This document shows positions 1-5,999 of a stretch of 8,536 nucleotides of DNA, piece by piece. This DNA comes from an uncultured Cellvibrio sp. (GTDB lineage Bacteria; Pseudomonadota; Gammaproteobacteria; Pseudomonadales; Cellvibrionaceae). The DNA lies in NCBI GenBank assembly GCA_946482385.1, contig CAMLRI010000063.1:1-8536 (forward strand), in the 5' to 3' direction. Both the position numbers and the translations under genes were made by a program. The notes under the pieces were generated by a model, which saw only the letters and a list, made by a program, of their open reading frames with translations, searched no databases and was not told where the DNA came from. Every line of letters starts with the position of its first letter. The stretch's first letter is position 1.

Positions 1-37
1 CACATCCAAACTGACTGCCCCGGCGGCGAGGGCGCGA

Positions 38-95
38 ACTATAGGCACCCGCAGCACCCAAGGCAAGTGTTTTTTGCTGAATACCGCACTTTTTT
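38..95 (-). promoter_or_regulatory. Strong sigma70 promoter with A-tract upstream region, probably for a stable-RNA operon to the left
   Basis: Read on the minus strand, TTGCCT (61-66) and TATAGT (38-43) are separated by exactly 17 bp. Transcription would start near position 31 and run out of the window. The discriminator after the -10 box is very GC-rich (TCGCGCCC), the mark of rRNA and tRNA promoters under stringent control. Two A6 tracts on this strand (70-75 and 90-95), 20 bp apart, could be an UP element. In Pseudomonas aeruginosa, as I recall, the tyrosyl-tRNA synthetase gene in this same neighbourhood is followed by an rRNA operon in the same orientation, which fits. No rRNA sequence lies inside the window, so the identity of the transcript is inferred. 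Apart from this promoter I see nothing in positions 1-133. Confidence 0.6.
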
Positions 96-133
96 CCAAC
101 ACATGACCAACATTAAAACTAATCGGACAATCA

Positions 134-1441
134 CTAGACAATTTCAAACAGGTGATACTTCTTTTTGCCCAGACGGACGAGATAAAAACGACCATAAAAT
201 GCAACATCAGGCGCAAAACAGCCACCTGCATTCAGGTTGTCATCAAGCCCCCTGGGCGCACCATTAATAAACACAGCCGCACGCTGCAACGCATCTTTAA
301 CCTGCTTGCCGCTGGGCGCCATTTCCGCCTCGGCCAACAACTGAGTCAGGGGTGTACCATCCAAGTCTGCGCGCTTCAAACGCGATGTCGGCAGCCCATC
401 CTGTTGCAATTGCAACCAGTCTGATTCACCGAGAGCCGCCAACTCGTCACTGAATAATGCCTGGGTAATGCGCTGCGCTGCCTCTAACCCTTTATCGCCA
501 TGAACAAGACGAGTCATCTGCTCCGCCAAAATACGCTGAGCTTCCGGCTTGCTTTCACTTGCCGCATCTGTAGCTTCAATTCGTGCAATTTCCTCGAGAC
601 TCAAAAAGGTGAAATAACGCAAGAATTTATACACATCAGCATCAGCAGTGCCGAGCCAGAATTGATAGAAGGCATAGGGGGATGTTTTAGCAGGATCCAG
701 CCAGACAGTGCCGGTTTCGGTTTTGCCGAACTTGGTGCCATCCGCCTTGGTTACCAAGGGCATGGTGAGACCAAATACATGACCGCCATGAAGGCGGCGG
801 GTGAGATCTATACCGCCAGTGATATTACCCCATTGATCACTACCGCCAATTTGCAAAGTACATTCATGGCGACGGTAAAGCTCGGCAAAATCGTAGGATT
901 GCAACAGCATATAGGTGAACTCGGTAAAGGAAATACCCTCCCCTTCACGCTCAATACGCTGCTTCACCGACTCCTTATTGATCATATTGTTGACCGAAAA
1001 GTGCTTGCCAACATCGCGCAAAAAAGTCAGCACATTCATCTCGCCAACCCAATCCAGGTTGTTGACCACCTCGGCAGAATTGGCGCCGCAATCAAAATCA
1101 ATAAAGCAGCTCACCTGTTGTTTGAGCCTATCCACCCAACCGGCAACCACATCGGGAGTATTAAGCTTGCGCTCTTGAGCCTTGAAGCTGGGATCACCCA
1201 CCAGACCAGTGGCCCCGCCTACCAGGGCAATCGGCTTGTGCCCCGCCTGCTGAAAGCGCCTCAAGGCGAGCAAAGGCACCAAATGGCCGATATGCAAACT
1301 ATCCGCCGTGGGATCGAAGCCACTATAAAGGGTACGACTACCGCTATTGAGGTGCTCCGCCAAAGCATCGCCACCGGTCATTTGGGCAATAAGCCCACGC
1401 TCTTGCAACTCTTGTAAAAAATGTGTGTCTATCGACGTCAT
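134..1441 (-). CDS. tyrS: Tyrosyl-tRNA synthetase (TyrS, E. coli type)
   Basis: This cytoplasmic class I aminoacyl-tRNA synthetase activates tyrosine with ATP and charges tRNA-Tyr. The 435-residue product can be followed against E. coli TyrS (about 424 residues) almost end to end. Visible motifs are [10 protein letters not shown] followed by the class I HIGH signature at residues 50-53, the tyrosine-site region [10 protein letters not shown] (197-206), the KMSKS-equivalent KFGKT (237-241), and a C-terminal S4-like RNA-binding domain (about 365-425) ending in a [13 protein letters not shown] segment. The ATG at 1441 gives an N-terminus that lines up with the family, although no good Shine-Dalgarno sequence precedes it. 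The gene is divergent from the mepM-like gene and lies upstream of a probable stable-RNA promoter. It is of the E. coli TyrS sequence type (KFGKTE); a second, TyrZ-type enzyme elsewhere in the genome cannot be excluded. Confidence 0.97.
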   Translation of the reverse strand: MTSIDTHFLQELQERGLIAQMTGGDALAEHLNSGSRTLYSGFDPTADSLHIGHLVPLLALRRFQQAGHKPIALVGGATGLVGDPSFKAQERKLNTPDVVAGWVDRLKQQVSCFIDFDCGANSAEVVNNLDWVGEMNVLTFLRDVGKHFSVNNMINKESVKQRIEREGEGISFTEFTYMLLQSYDFAELYRRHECTLQIGGSDQWGNITGGIDLTRRLHGGHVFGLTMPLVTKADGTKFGKTETGTVWLDPAKTSPYAFYQFWLGTADADVYKFLRYFTFLSLEEIARIEATDAASESKPEAQRILAEQMTRLVHGDKGLEAAQRITQALFSDELAALGESDWLQLQQDGLPTSRLKRADLDGTPLTQLLAEAEMAPSGKQVKDALQRAAVFINGAPRGLDDNLNAGGCFAPDVAFYGRFYLVRLGKKKYHLFEIV

Positions 1442-1479
1442 AACGCACCAACCAATCCGATCAACCGGGACTTAATACA

Positions 1480-1508
1480 TATATAAAGAAGGCAGAAAAA
1501 GGCGGCAA
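1480..1508 (-). promoter_or_regulatory. Putative tyrS promoter (proximal candidate)
   Basis: On the minus strand, TTGCCG (1503-1508) and TATATA (1480-1485) are separated by 17 bp. The -10 box is good and the -35 box fair. It would start transcription near 1473, leaving a leader of roughly 30 nt before tyrS. I see no T-box or other leader structure. Confidence 0.4.
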
Positions 1509-1535
1509 AGATACCCTATCCCTTTTCAATTACAA
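1508..1535 (-). promoter_or_regulatory. Putative tyrS promoter (distal candidate)
   Basis: On the minus strand, TTGTAA (1530-1535) and TATCTT (1508-1513) are separated by 16 bp, a reasonable sigma70 match pointing into tyrS, whose start is about 65 bp downstream. It competes with a second candidate just downstream at 1480-1508. One or both may be used. Confidence 0.4.
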
Positions 1536-1596
1536 GACCAAAGCATGGGCTTATGACAGCAATGTGAAGTTTTGGGGTGTTAGTGGCGTATTTTTC

Positions 1597-1605
1597 TGCT
1601 ATAAA
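1597..1605 (+). promoter_or_regulatory. Putative extended -10 promoter for the mepM-anmK pair
   Basis: The plus strand carries TGCTATAAA, an extended -10 element (TG at 1597-1598, TATAAA at 1600-1605). There is no convincing -35 box at the right distance (TGTTAG at 1578-1583 is poor), which extended -10 promoters tolerate. Transcription would start near 1612, about 40 nt before the mepM-like start codon. Confidence 0.4.
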
Positions 1606-1651
1606 GTGCCCTTTGTTGGATCACATTCATATAAGACGAGTCGATTAGTCT

Positions 1652-3076
1652 ATGGCCCCTATAAAGAGCCACTATCAGGTCATCGCCAATATCTTGTTGA
1701 AGCAATTCCCGCGAGGGCATTTGATTGCCTTGGCATTGCTAGCACTGTGCCTGATGGTTTCACTGGTGATAACTCCCAAGTCAGCCTCCACCACCAACAT
1801 AGATACATCCAACGCCAGTTACGATCCTCGCCCACTCTTACCCAGCCTTGATGCCGCCTTAAACGCTCCCGAAGTTCTTCCCCAGGCAATATCCAAAACA
1901 TCCTTGGAACAACCGGCCCCCTTAGCGGCACCAGAATCAACCATCGAAACTCCCTTAATCAAAGAATTTACGGTGCAATCTGGCGATAGTTTGTCACTGC
2001 TGTTCCGCCGTGCCGGGCTGAGCGACAAAGACATCTACGAGCTATTCAATGATGCCAAAGAGGCAAAAACCCTGCGCCAGATTAAGCCCGGGCAGAAACT
2101 GGCATTCCAGCTTAACGACCAAGGCCAACTGCAAGAGCTGACCTATAACATCAATATGCTGGAAAGCTTTAGTTTTAAACGCGAAGCCAAAGGCTTTAGC
2201 GCAACCAACACATCCCTGACTCCCGACATTAAATACGCCTTCAGCGAAGGAATTATCGACAGCTCCCTTTATATGGCCGGCAAACGCTCCGGGCTGAGCA
2301 CCTCGCTGACCATGGAATTGGCCAATATTTTTGGCTGGGATGTGGATTTCGCCCTGGATATACAAAAAGGTGATTCATTCAAGGTGATGTATGAAGAGCA
2401 GCACCTGAACGGTAAGCGCATAGGCACGGGCAAGATATTGGCCGCCGAATTCACTAACAGCGGCAAAACCTTTAAAGCGGTGCGCTATGTCGATAAAGAA
2501 GGGGATGCACGCTACTACACCCCCGATGGTCGCGGTATGCAAAAGGCCTTTCTGCGCACCCCCATTGAGTTTGCCCGGATCAGCTCCCACTTCAACCCAA
2601 ATCGCAAACACCCGGTACTGCATATTATTCGCGCCCACAAAGGCACAGATTATGCCGCAGCCCGCGGCACTCCGATTCGCGCCACCGGCAATGGCAAGAT
2701 TGCTTTTGCAGGCCGTAAAGGCGGCTATGGCAACTGCATAGTTATCAACCATGGCAGCGGCTACGAAACCCTCTATGGCCATATGCACAACTTCGCCAAA
2801 GGCATGCGGGTTGGCACGCGCGTGAGCCAGGGTGACATTATTGGCTATGTAGGCTCCACTGGCCTGGCCTCTGGCCCACACTTGCATTATGAGTTTCATA
2901 TCAACGGCCAGGTGCGCAACCCGGTAACAGTTCCTTTGCCCAAAGCCATGGGAATCGACAAGTCGCAACTGGCCAGATTCAATGCCAGCACCCAGCCGCT
3001 GATCGCCAAGCTCAACGAGTTTAGCGAAGCCAGTACCCAAGTGGCCATGGCCAAGGGATCTTCTCGCAACAATTAA
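1652..3076 (+). CDS. mepM: M23-family peptidoglycan DD-endopeptidase with LysM-like domain, MepM type
   Basis: This is probably a periplasmic, inner-membrane-anchored zinc endopeptidase that cleaves peptide crosslinks in peptidoglycan to allow wall growth. The 474-residue product has one N-terminal membrane segment (about 23-40), a Pro/Ala-rich linker, a LysM/OapA-like domain (about 104-155, TVQSGDSLSLLF), a middle domain as in MepM/Csd3 proteins (about 160-310), and a LytM (M23) domain (about 325-430). The M23 site is complete: zinc ligands H329 and D333 (HKGTD) and H412, with catalytic histidines H377 (YGH) and H410 (HLH). An in-frame TAG directly upstream (1646-1648) makes the ATG at 1652 the first possible start; the Shine-Dalgarno sequence is weak. 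anmK follows after 15 nt, so the two are likely cotranscribed. The LysM-like, middle and M23 order is that of E. coli MepM (440 residues), though the exact orthologue name is inferred. Confidence 0.9.
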   Translation: MAPIKSHYQVIANILLKQFPRGHLIALALLALCLMVSLVITPKSASTTNIDTSNASYDPRPLLPSLDAALNAPEVLPQAISKTSLEQPAPLAAPESTIETPLIKEFTVQSGDSLSLLFRRAGLSDKDIYELFNDAKEAKTLRQIKPGQKLAFQLNDQGQLQELTYNINMLESFSFKREAKGFSATNTSLTPDIKYAFSEGIIDSSLYMAGKRSGLSTSLTMELANIFGWDVDFALDIQKGDSFKVMYEEQHLNGKRIGTGKILAAEFTNSGKTFKAVRYVDKEGDARYYTPDGRGMQKAFLRTPIEFARISSHFNPNRKHPVLHIIRAHKGTDYAAARGTPIRATGNGKIAFAGRKGGYGNCIVINHGSGYETLYGHMHNFAKGMRVGTRVSQGDIIGYVGSTGLASGPHLHYEFHINGQVRNPVTVPLPKAMGIDKSQLARFNASTQPLIAKLNEFSEASTQVAMAKGSSRNN

Positions 3077-3091
3077 TACAGCTGACCACTT

Positions 3092-4213
3092 ATGGCCCAG
3101 AACCAGTATTTTGTGGGCTTGATGTCAGGCACCAGTGCTGACGCTATAGATGCGGTGCTGGTGCAACCTGGCTCACCTCCACAGCTGATCGCCACCCACA
3201 GCAAGCCACTTCCGCCCGAACTGCGCCATCAAATTCATAGCCTGTGCCTACCCGGCGACAATGAAATAGATCGCATGGGCAGCCTGGATGTAGAACTAGG
3301 GCAGCAGTTTGCCTTGACGGTGCAACAATTGCTCGCCAAAGCCAAATGCCCAGCCGCAGAAGTAGCAGCAATTGGCAGCCATGGCCAAACCATCCGCCAC
3401 CGCCCCCCACATAACAAGCCCATAGGTAGTCACGCTTTCAGCCTGCAAATTGGCGACCCCAATACCATTGCACAATTGACAGGTATAACCACCCTGGCGG
3501 ATTTTCGCCGGCGGGATATGGCAGCCGGCGGCCAGGGTGCGCCACTGGTGCCCGCGTTCCACCGCGCAGTGTTTGCCTCTGCCGAACAAGACAGCCTGAT
3601 AGTGAATATTGGCGGCATGGCCAATCTAACCTGGCTGGCGACCACGGGGGAGGTTGTCGGGTTTGATACCGGACCAGGCAATGTACTCATGGACGCCTGG
3701 ATCCAGCGCTGGCAAGGCCTGGCCTTTGACCGCGATGGGCAATGGGCAGCTTCCGGGCAGGTTCATAGCCAACTGCTGGCATCGCTGCTGGAACATCCAT
3801 TTTTCCAATTGCGCGCCCCCAAAAGTACCGGGCGGGAAGAATTTCACCTGGACTGGCTGGATAGATGTATCCACCCCCTGGGAGATATTGCCCCTGCCGA
3901 TGTACAAGCCAGCCTGTTGGCATTAACAGCCACCAGTATCGCCCGCGAGGCCCACAGGCTAAGCCAGACACGCAAGCGAATTATTGTGTGTGGCGGTGGC
4001 GCCTATAACCCCGCACTGCTGGAGGCGTTGGCCGAAGCACTACCCGGTGACACTGTGTGCACCAGCGCCGACCTGGGAATAGCCCCTGAGTGGGTAGAAG
4101 CCATGGCCTTTGCCTGGCTGGCGGAGCAAACCCTCAAGCGCCAGCCTGGCAACCTGTGTGCAGTTACCGGGGCGGCGCAAGAGGTGATTTTGGGCGGGAT
4201 TTATTACGCCTAG
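3092..4213 (+). CDS. anmK: 1,6-anhydro-N-acetylmuramic acid kinase
   Basis: AnmK phosphorylates and ring-opens 1,6-anhydro-MurNAc from cell-wall turnover to MurNAc-6-phosphate, returning it to peptidoglycan recycling in the cytoplasm. The 373-residue product is normal for the family and carries its signatures in order: GLMSGTSADAID (9-20, ATP phosphate binding), GSHGQTIRH (95-103), DFRRRDMAAGGQGAPLVP (137-154), NIGGMANLT (172-180), FDTGPGNVLMDAW (191-203, where D192 probably corresponds to the catalytic aspartate), KSTGREEF (244-251) and CGGGAYN (300-306). The more usual GTSLDGID reads GTSADAID here, a small variation. The start lies 15 nt after the stop of the mepM-like gene with no clear Shine-Dalgarno sequence, so translation may be coupled. 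The pairing of a wall hydrolase with a wall-recycling kinase is functionally coherent. Confidence 0.97.
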   Translation: MAQNQYFVGLMSGTSADAIDAVLVQPGSPPQLIATHSKPLPPELRHQIHSLCLPGDNEIDRMGSLDVELGQQFALTVQQLLAKAKCPAAEVAAIGSHGQTIRHRPPHNKPIGSHAFSLQIGDPNTIAQLTGITTLADFRRRDMAAGGQGAPLVPAFHRAVFASAEQDSLIVNIGGMANLTWLATTGEVVGFDTGPGNVLMDAWIQRWQGLAFDRDGQWAASGQVHSQLLASLLEHPFFQLRAPKSTGREEFHLDWLDRCIHPLGDIAPADVQASLLALTATSIAREAHRLSQTRKRIIVCGGGAYNPALLEALAEALPGDTVCTSADLGIAPEWVEAMAFAWLAEQTLKRQPGNLCAVTGAAQEVILGGIYYA

Positions 4214-4243
4214 AGGGCGGGATTTGGCTGGGTGTCGACGTAA

Positions 4244-4600
4244 TTAAATCGAGAAAGAAGAACCGCAGCCGCAAGTACTAGAGGCATTGGGGTTCTGGAT
4301 CACAAACTTGGAACCCTGCAGCCCCTCTTCATAGTCAACGCGCGCGCCTACCAGGTAGGGGTAGCTCATAGCGTCCACCACCACCTTAACGCCATCGCGC
4401 TCTACAATCGAATCATCCTCGGCAACAGCCTCATCAAAGGTGAAACCATACTGGAAGCCGGAACAACCGCCGCCGGTAACATACACGCGCAATTTCAAAT
4501 CGGCGTTGCCTTCTTCTTCGATCAGGCTTTTGACTTTGGCGACGGCGCTGTCAGTAACAGCGACAACCTGGGGGATGAAAATTTCGGGACTGGACGACAT
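4244..4600 (-). CDS. erpA: Iron-sulfur cluster insertion protein ErpA
   Basis: This A-type carrier delivers Fe-S clusters to apoproteins, including isoprenoid-synthesis enzymes in E. coli. The product has 118 residues (E. coli ErpA has 114) with the three conserved cluster ligands: C46 in [12 protein letters not shown], and C110 and C112 in the C-terminal CGCGSSFSI. The sequence AVAKVKSLI near the N-terminus and [13 protein letters not shown] near the C-terminus are typical of ErpA rather than IscA or SufA. I place the start at the ATG at 4600, preceded by GGAG at a 5-nt gap. A GTG at 4618 would add six residues but has no better signal. The gene converges with anmK, whose stop is 30 bp away. 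Its promoter overlaps an IscR-like operator, fitting control by cellular Fe-S status. Confidence 0.95.
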   Translation of the reverse strand: MSSSPEIFIPQVVAVTDSAVAKVKSLIEEEGNADLKLRVYVTGGGCSGFQYGFTFDEAVAEDDSIVERDGVKVVVDAMSYPYLVGARVDYEEGLQGSKFVIQNPNASSTCGCGSSFSI

Positions 4601-4605
4601 AGGAA

Positions 4606-4609
4606 CTCC
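4606..4609 (-). promoter_or_regulatory. Ribosome binding site of erpA
   Basis: GGAG on the minus strand, 5 nt before the ATG at 4600. It decides in favour of this ATG over the in-frame GTG at 4618, because the GGAG would lie inside the longer reading frame. Confidence 0.75.
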
Positions 4610-4637
4610 AACAACCACTCACGCTGAGCACCTGGGC

Positions 4638-4667
4638 ATTATCCCTTTACCTGAGTAAAACAATCAA
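4638..4667 (-). promoter_or_regulatory. Putative erpA promoter
   Basis: On the minus strand, TTGATT (4662-4667) and GATAAT (4638-4643) are separated by 18 bp. Transcription would begin near 4631, giving a leader of about 30 nt with the ribosome binding site well placed. It lies between erpA and the bactofilin gene, so erpA can be expressed on its own as well as by read-through. Confidence 0.5.
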
Positions 4668-4671
4668 CTAT
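4647..4671 (-). promoter_or_regulatory. Type 1 IscR-like operator overlapping the erpA promoter
   Basis: On the minus strand this 25-bp element has left half ATAGTTGATT, centre GTTTT and right half ACTCAGGTAA. Against the E. coli type 1 IscR consensus (halves ATASYYGACT and AGTCRRSTAT around RWWWY), 22 of 25 positions agree by my count. The mismatches are at positions 9, 17 and 25. It covers the -35 box and much of the spacer of the erpA promoter, an arrangement expected for repression by [2Fe-2S]-IscR when clusters are plentiful. Operator function is inferred; iscR itself is not in the window. Confidence 0.6.
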
Positions 4672-4685
4672 TCGCTAGCGGAACC

Positions 4686-5084
4686 CTAGCTAACCGGGTT
4701 CAGCCCAGCCGCCACGGGAGTAGCTGCCGGCTCAGGCAATTCATCTTTGGAAGTGCTGATCAGGCTGCCATTGATCCGTGCGCCGCTAACAATCTCGATG
4801 GCGTGATAATGGACGGCACCAGTGACCAGGGCTTTTTTGGCCAATTCCAGGTGCTTGGATGAATGGATATTGCCATCAACACGGCCGTTAATGACCACCA
4901 CCGGCACATGGATTTCACCTTCCACCTGCCCGGTATCGGCCACCACCAGTTTGGCGTCCTTGGCTGATTCGGCAATGATATTGCCCACCACCTGCCCTTC
5001 CAGTTGCAAATCGCCACTAAAATGTACATCGCCCACTATGCGGGTACCGCGCGATATCAATGTGTGATTATTTGAAAATGCCAT
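4686..5084 (-). CDS. Bactofilin (polymer-forming cytoskeletal protein)
   Basis: Bactofilins form nucleotide-independent beta-helical filaments that often sit at the inner membrane and position wall enzymes or set cell shape. The 132-residue product is a single bactofilin (DUF583-type) domain, about residues 9-110, with the repeated short beta-turn pattern GDVHFSGDLQLEGQVVGNI, GQVEGEIHV, GRVDGNIHS, TGAVHYHAIEI, GARINGSLIS. A Pro/Ala-rich tail follows (115-132). I see no transmembrane segment. The ATG at 5084 is chosen because GAGGA precedes it by 8 nt and the product then starts like other bactofilins (MAFSNNHTLISRGT). A longer frame would overlap the upstream gene. It lies 17 nt after the stop of the DUF6776-like gene and is probably cotranscribed with it. 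The specific role here, shape, division or polar scaffold, is unknown. Confidence 0.88.
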   Translation of the reverse strand: MAFSNNHTLISRGTRIVGDVHFSGDLQLEGQVVGNIIAESAKDAKLVVADTGQVEGEIHVPVVVINGRVDGNIHSSKHLELAKKALVTGAVHYHAIEIVSGARINGSLISTSKDELPEPAATPVAAGLNPVS

Positions 5085-5092
5085 AGTCTTTT

Positions 5093-5097
5093 TCCTC
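5093..5097 (-). promoter_or_regulatory. Ribosome binding site of the bactofilin gene
   Basis: GAGGA on the minus strand, 8 nt before the ATG at 5084, lies in the short gap after the upstream gene. It supports the shorter, non-overlapping start. Confidence 0.65.
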
Positions 5098-5101
5098 GCG
5101 C

Positions 5102-5866
5102 TTAAGGGTTTGCCTGATCCGGTTGCAGCCACTCCAGCTGCTGCTCTACCACCAGCGGATTGCGCCTGGCTGAAGATTCCAAACGCACCGCCAAATGCTC
5201 GGCCACAAAGCCATCGGGCAGACGCAATACAGTTTCTATGTTTTGGAAATAGTTAAAGTCCAGGGGGATTTTTTCACCCATAGGCTCAGCACCCTCGGCG
5301 GTAATCGCCAGCTGCCACAGCGGAATACGCTGCTCAACACCGGCCTGCTTCCCCACCACTGTGGCCAGCAATACACCTTCGAATTCATCTTCCCCTTCGG
5401 CCAGTTTTTGCACCACTAGCTTAAGTTGCTGGCGATTGCCGTCCAGAGGCTTTATCGAGAAGGTGCCGAAACTGATCCCCAGGGGGTTGTTGGAACTGCG
5501 CGCAGACATCATGCGATACACCGAGATATCGCGCTTGAGTTGGCTGATTTGCTCGCGCCGCTCCAGCAGCAGTTGGCGCAATTCTTCCGAAGATTTGCGA
5601 TCGATTTCAGCGCCCATTTGCGCCTGCGCCAGCTGTTGCTGCAGGCTTTGGTTTTGTTCCTGCAGGCTGGCCAGCTGGTTGCGCAATGCCCTGGCCGATT
5701 CCGCCGACATGCCTGCCCGGCTGGCCTGGTACTGCGCATACCAATAGCTGGCAGCTACGGCGGCAAGCGCCAATACCACCGCCACCAACCAGAGCAGCAG
5801 GCTGCGCAGCGGGCGATGGGGAACCACTTTCATTCGGTATTGCGGAGAGCCTTTTACTTTAGCCAT
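5102..5866 (-). CDS. Membrane-anchored coiled-coil protein, DUF6776-like, function unknown
   Basis: The function is not known. The 254-residue product begins with a basic stretch (MAKVKG...RMKVVPHR), then a single membrane segment (about 21-43), then a Gln/Leu/Glu-rich coiled coil (about 54-117), then a compact, probably beta-rich domain (about 128-247) with the conserved-looking segments GISFGTFSIKP, IPLDFNYFQNIE and LRLPDGF. This layout and the FNYFQ...LPDGF pattern match my recollection of the DUF6776 family found beside bactofilin and argC in pseudomonads. The positive-inside rule would place the coiled coil and C-terminal domain in the periplasm. An in-frame stop at 5879-5881 makes the ATG at 5866 the first possible start; its Shine-Dalgarno sequence is weak. 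An ATG at 5833 is an alternative. The bactofilin gene follows at 17 nt, suggesting a functional pair. Confidence 0.8.
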   Translation of the reverse strand: MAKVKGSPQYRMKVVPHRPLRSLLLWLVAVVLALAAVAASYWYAQYQASRAGMSAESARALRNQLASLQEQNQSLQQQLAQAQMGAEIDRKSSEELRQLLLERREQISQLKRDISVYRMMSARSSNNPLGISFGTFSIKPLDGNRQQLKLVVQKLAEGEDEFEGVLLATVVGKQAGVEQRIPLWQLAITAEGAEPMGEKIPLDFNYFQNIETVLRLPDGFVAEHLAVRLESSARRNPLVVEQQLEWLQPDQANP

Positions 5867-5878
5867 GGGTGATCTTGC

Positions 5879-5906
5879 TTATTGGTTGTGATTATTGGTT
5901 TTGTGA
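5879..5906. repeat. Two imperfect tandem repeats upstream of the DUF6776-like gene
   Basis: On the plus strand TTATTGGTTGTGA (5879-5891) is followed directly by TTATTGGTTTTGTGA (5892-5906), the second copy differing by a 2-bp TT insertion. They lie 13 to 40 bp before the start codon of the DUF6776-like gene. They could be paired binding sites for a regulator or a chance duplication. I recognise no known operator. Confidence 0.4.
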
Positions 5907-5954
5907 GATAAAAATCCTGGCGCCCTGCAATTACGGCACCCTGTGAGCAGATTC

Positions 5955-5987
5955 AATAAATACAAAGGGAGCCATAAGGCTCCCTTT
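5955..5987 (-). terminator. Intrinsic terminator of argC
   Basis: A perfect 10-bp stem, AAAGGGAGCC (5978-5987 read on the minus strand) with GGCTCCCTTT (5964-5973), encloses a TTAT loop. It is followed on the minus strand by the T-rich run GTATTTATT. It starts 12 nt after the argC stop codon and separates argC from the DUF6776-bactofilin pair. Confidence 0.85.
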
Positions 5988-5999
5988 ACCTGCAGATGC

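Noticed and set aside
500..1417. A 305-codon open frame on the plus strand inside tyrS
   Set aside because: It lies wholly antisense to the clearly identified tyrS gene, resembles no known protein, and has no ribosome binding site. It is a shadow of tyrS codon usage.
1442..1651. A possible T-box or other riboswitch in the tyrS leader
   Set aside because: The distance from either candidate promoter to tyrS is only about 30-65 nt, no T-box sequence or terminator/antiterminator pair is visible, and T-boxes are not expected in this group.
2375..3040. A 221-codon open frame on the minus strand inside the M23 peptidase gene
   Set aside because: It is antisense to the well-supported peptidase domain and its translation shows no recognisable domain.
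4601..4618. A GTG start for erpA at 4618 adding six residues
   Set aside because: The ribosome binding site GGAG lies inside this extension and is positioned for the ATG at 4600, which also gives the family's usual length.
4674..4701. Short inverted repeats at the end of the bactofilin gene (GAACCC/GGGTTC and GCTAG/CTAGC)
   Set aside because: The two stems are only 5-6 bp, overlap and exclude each other, and are not followed by a T-run. They are too weak to call a terminator.
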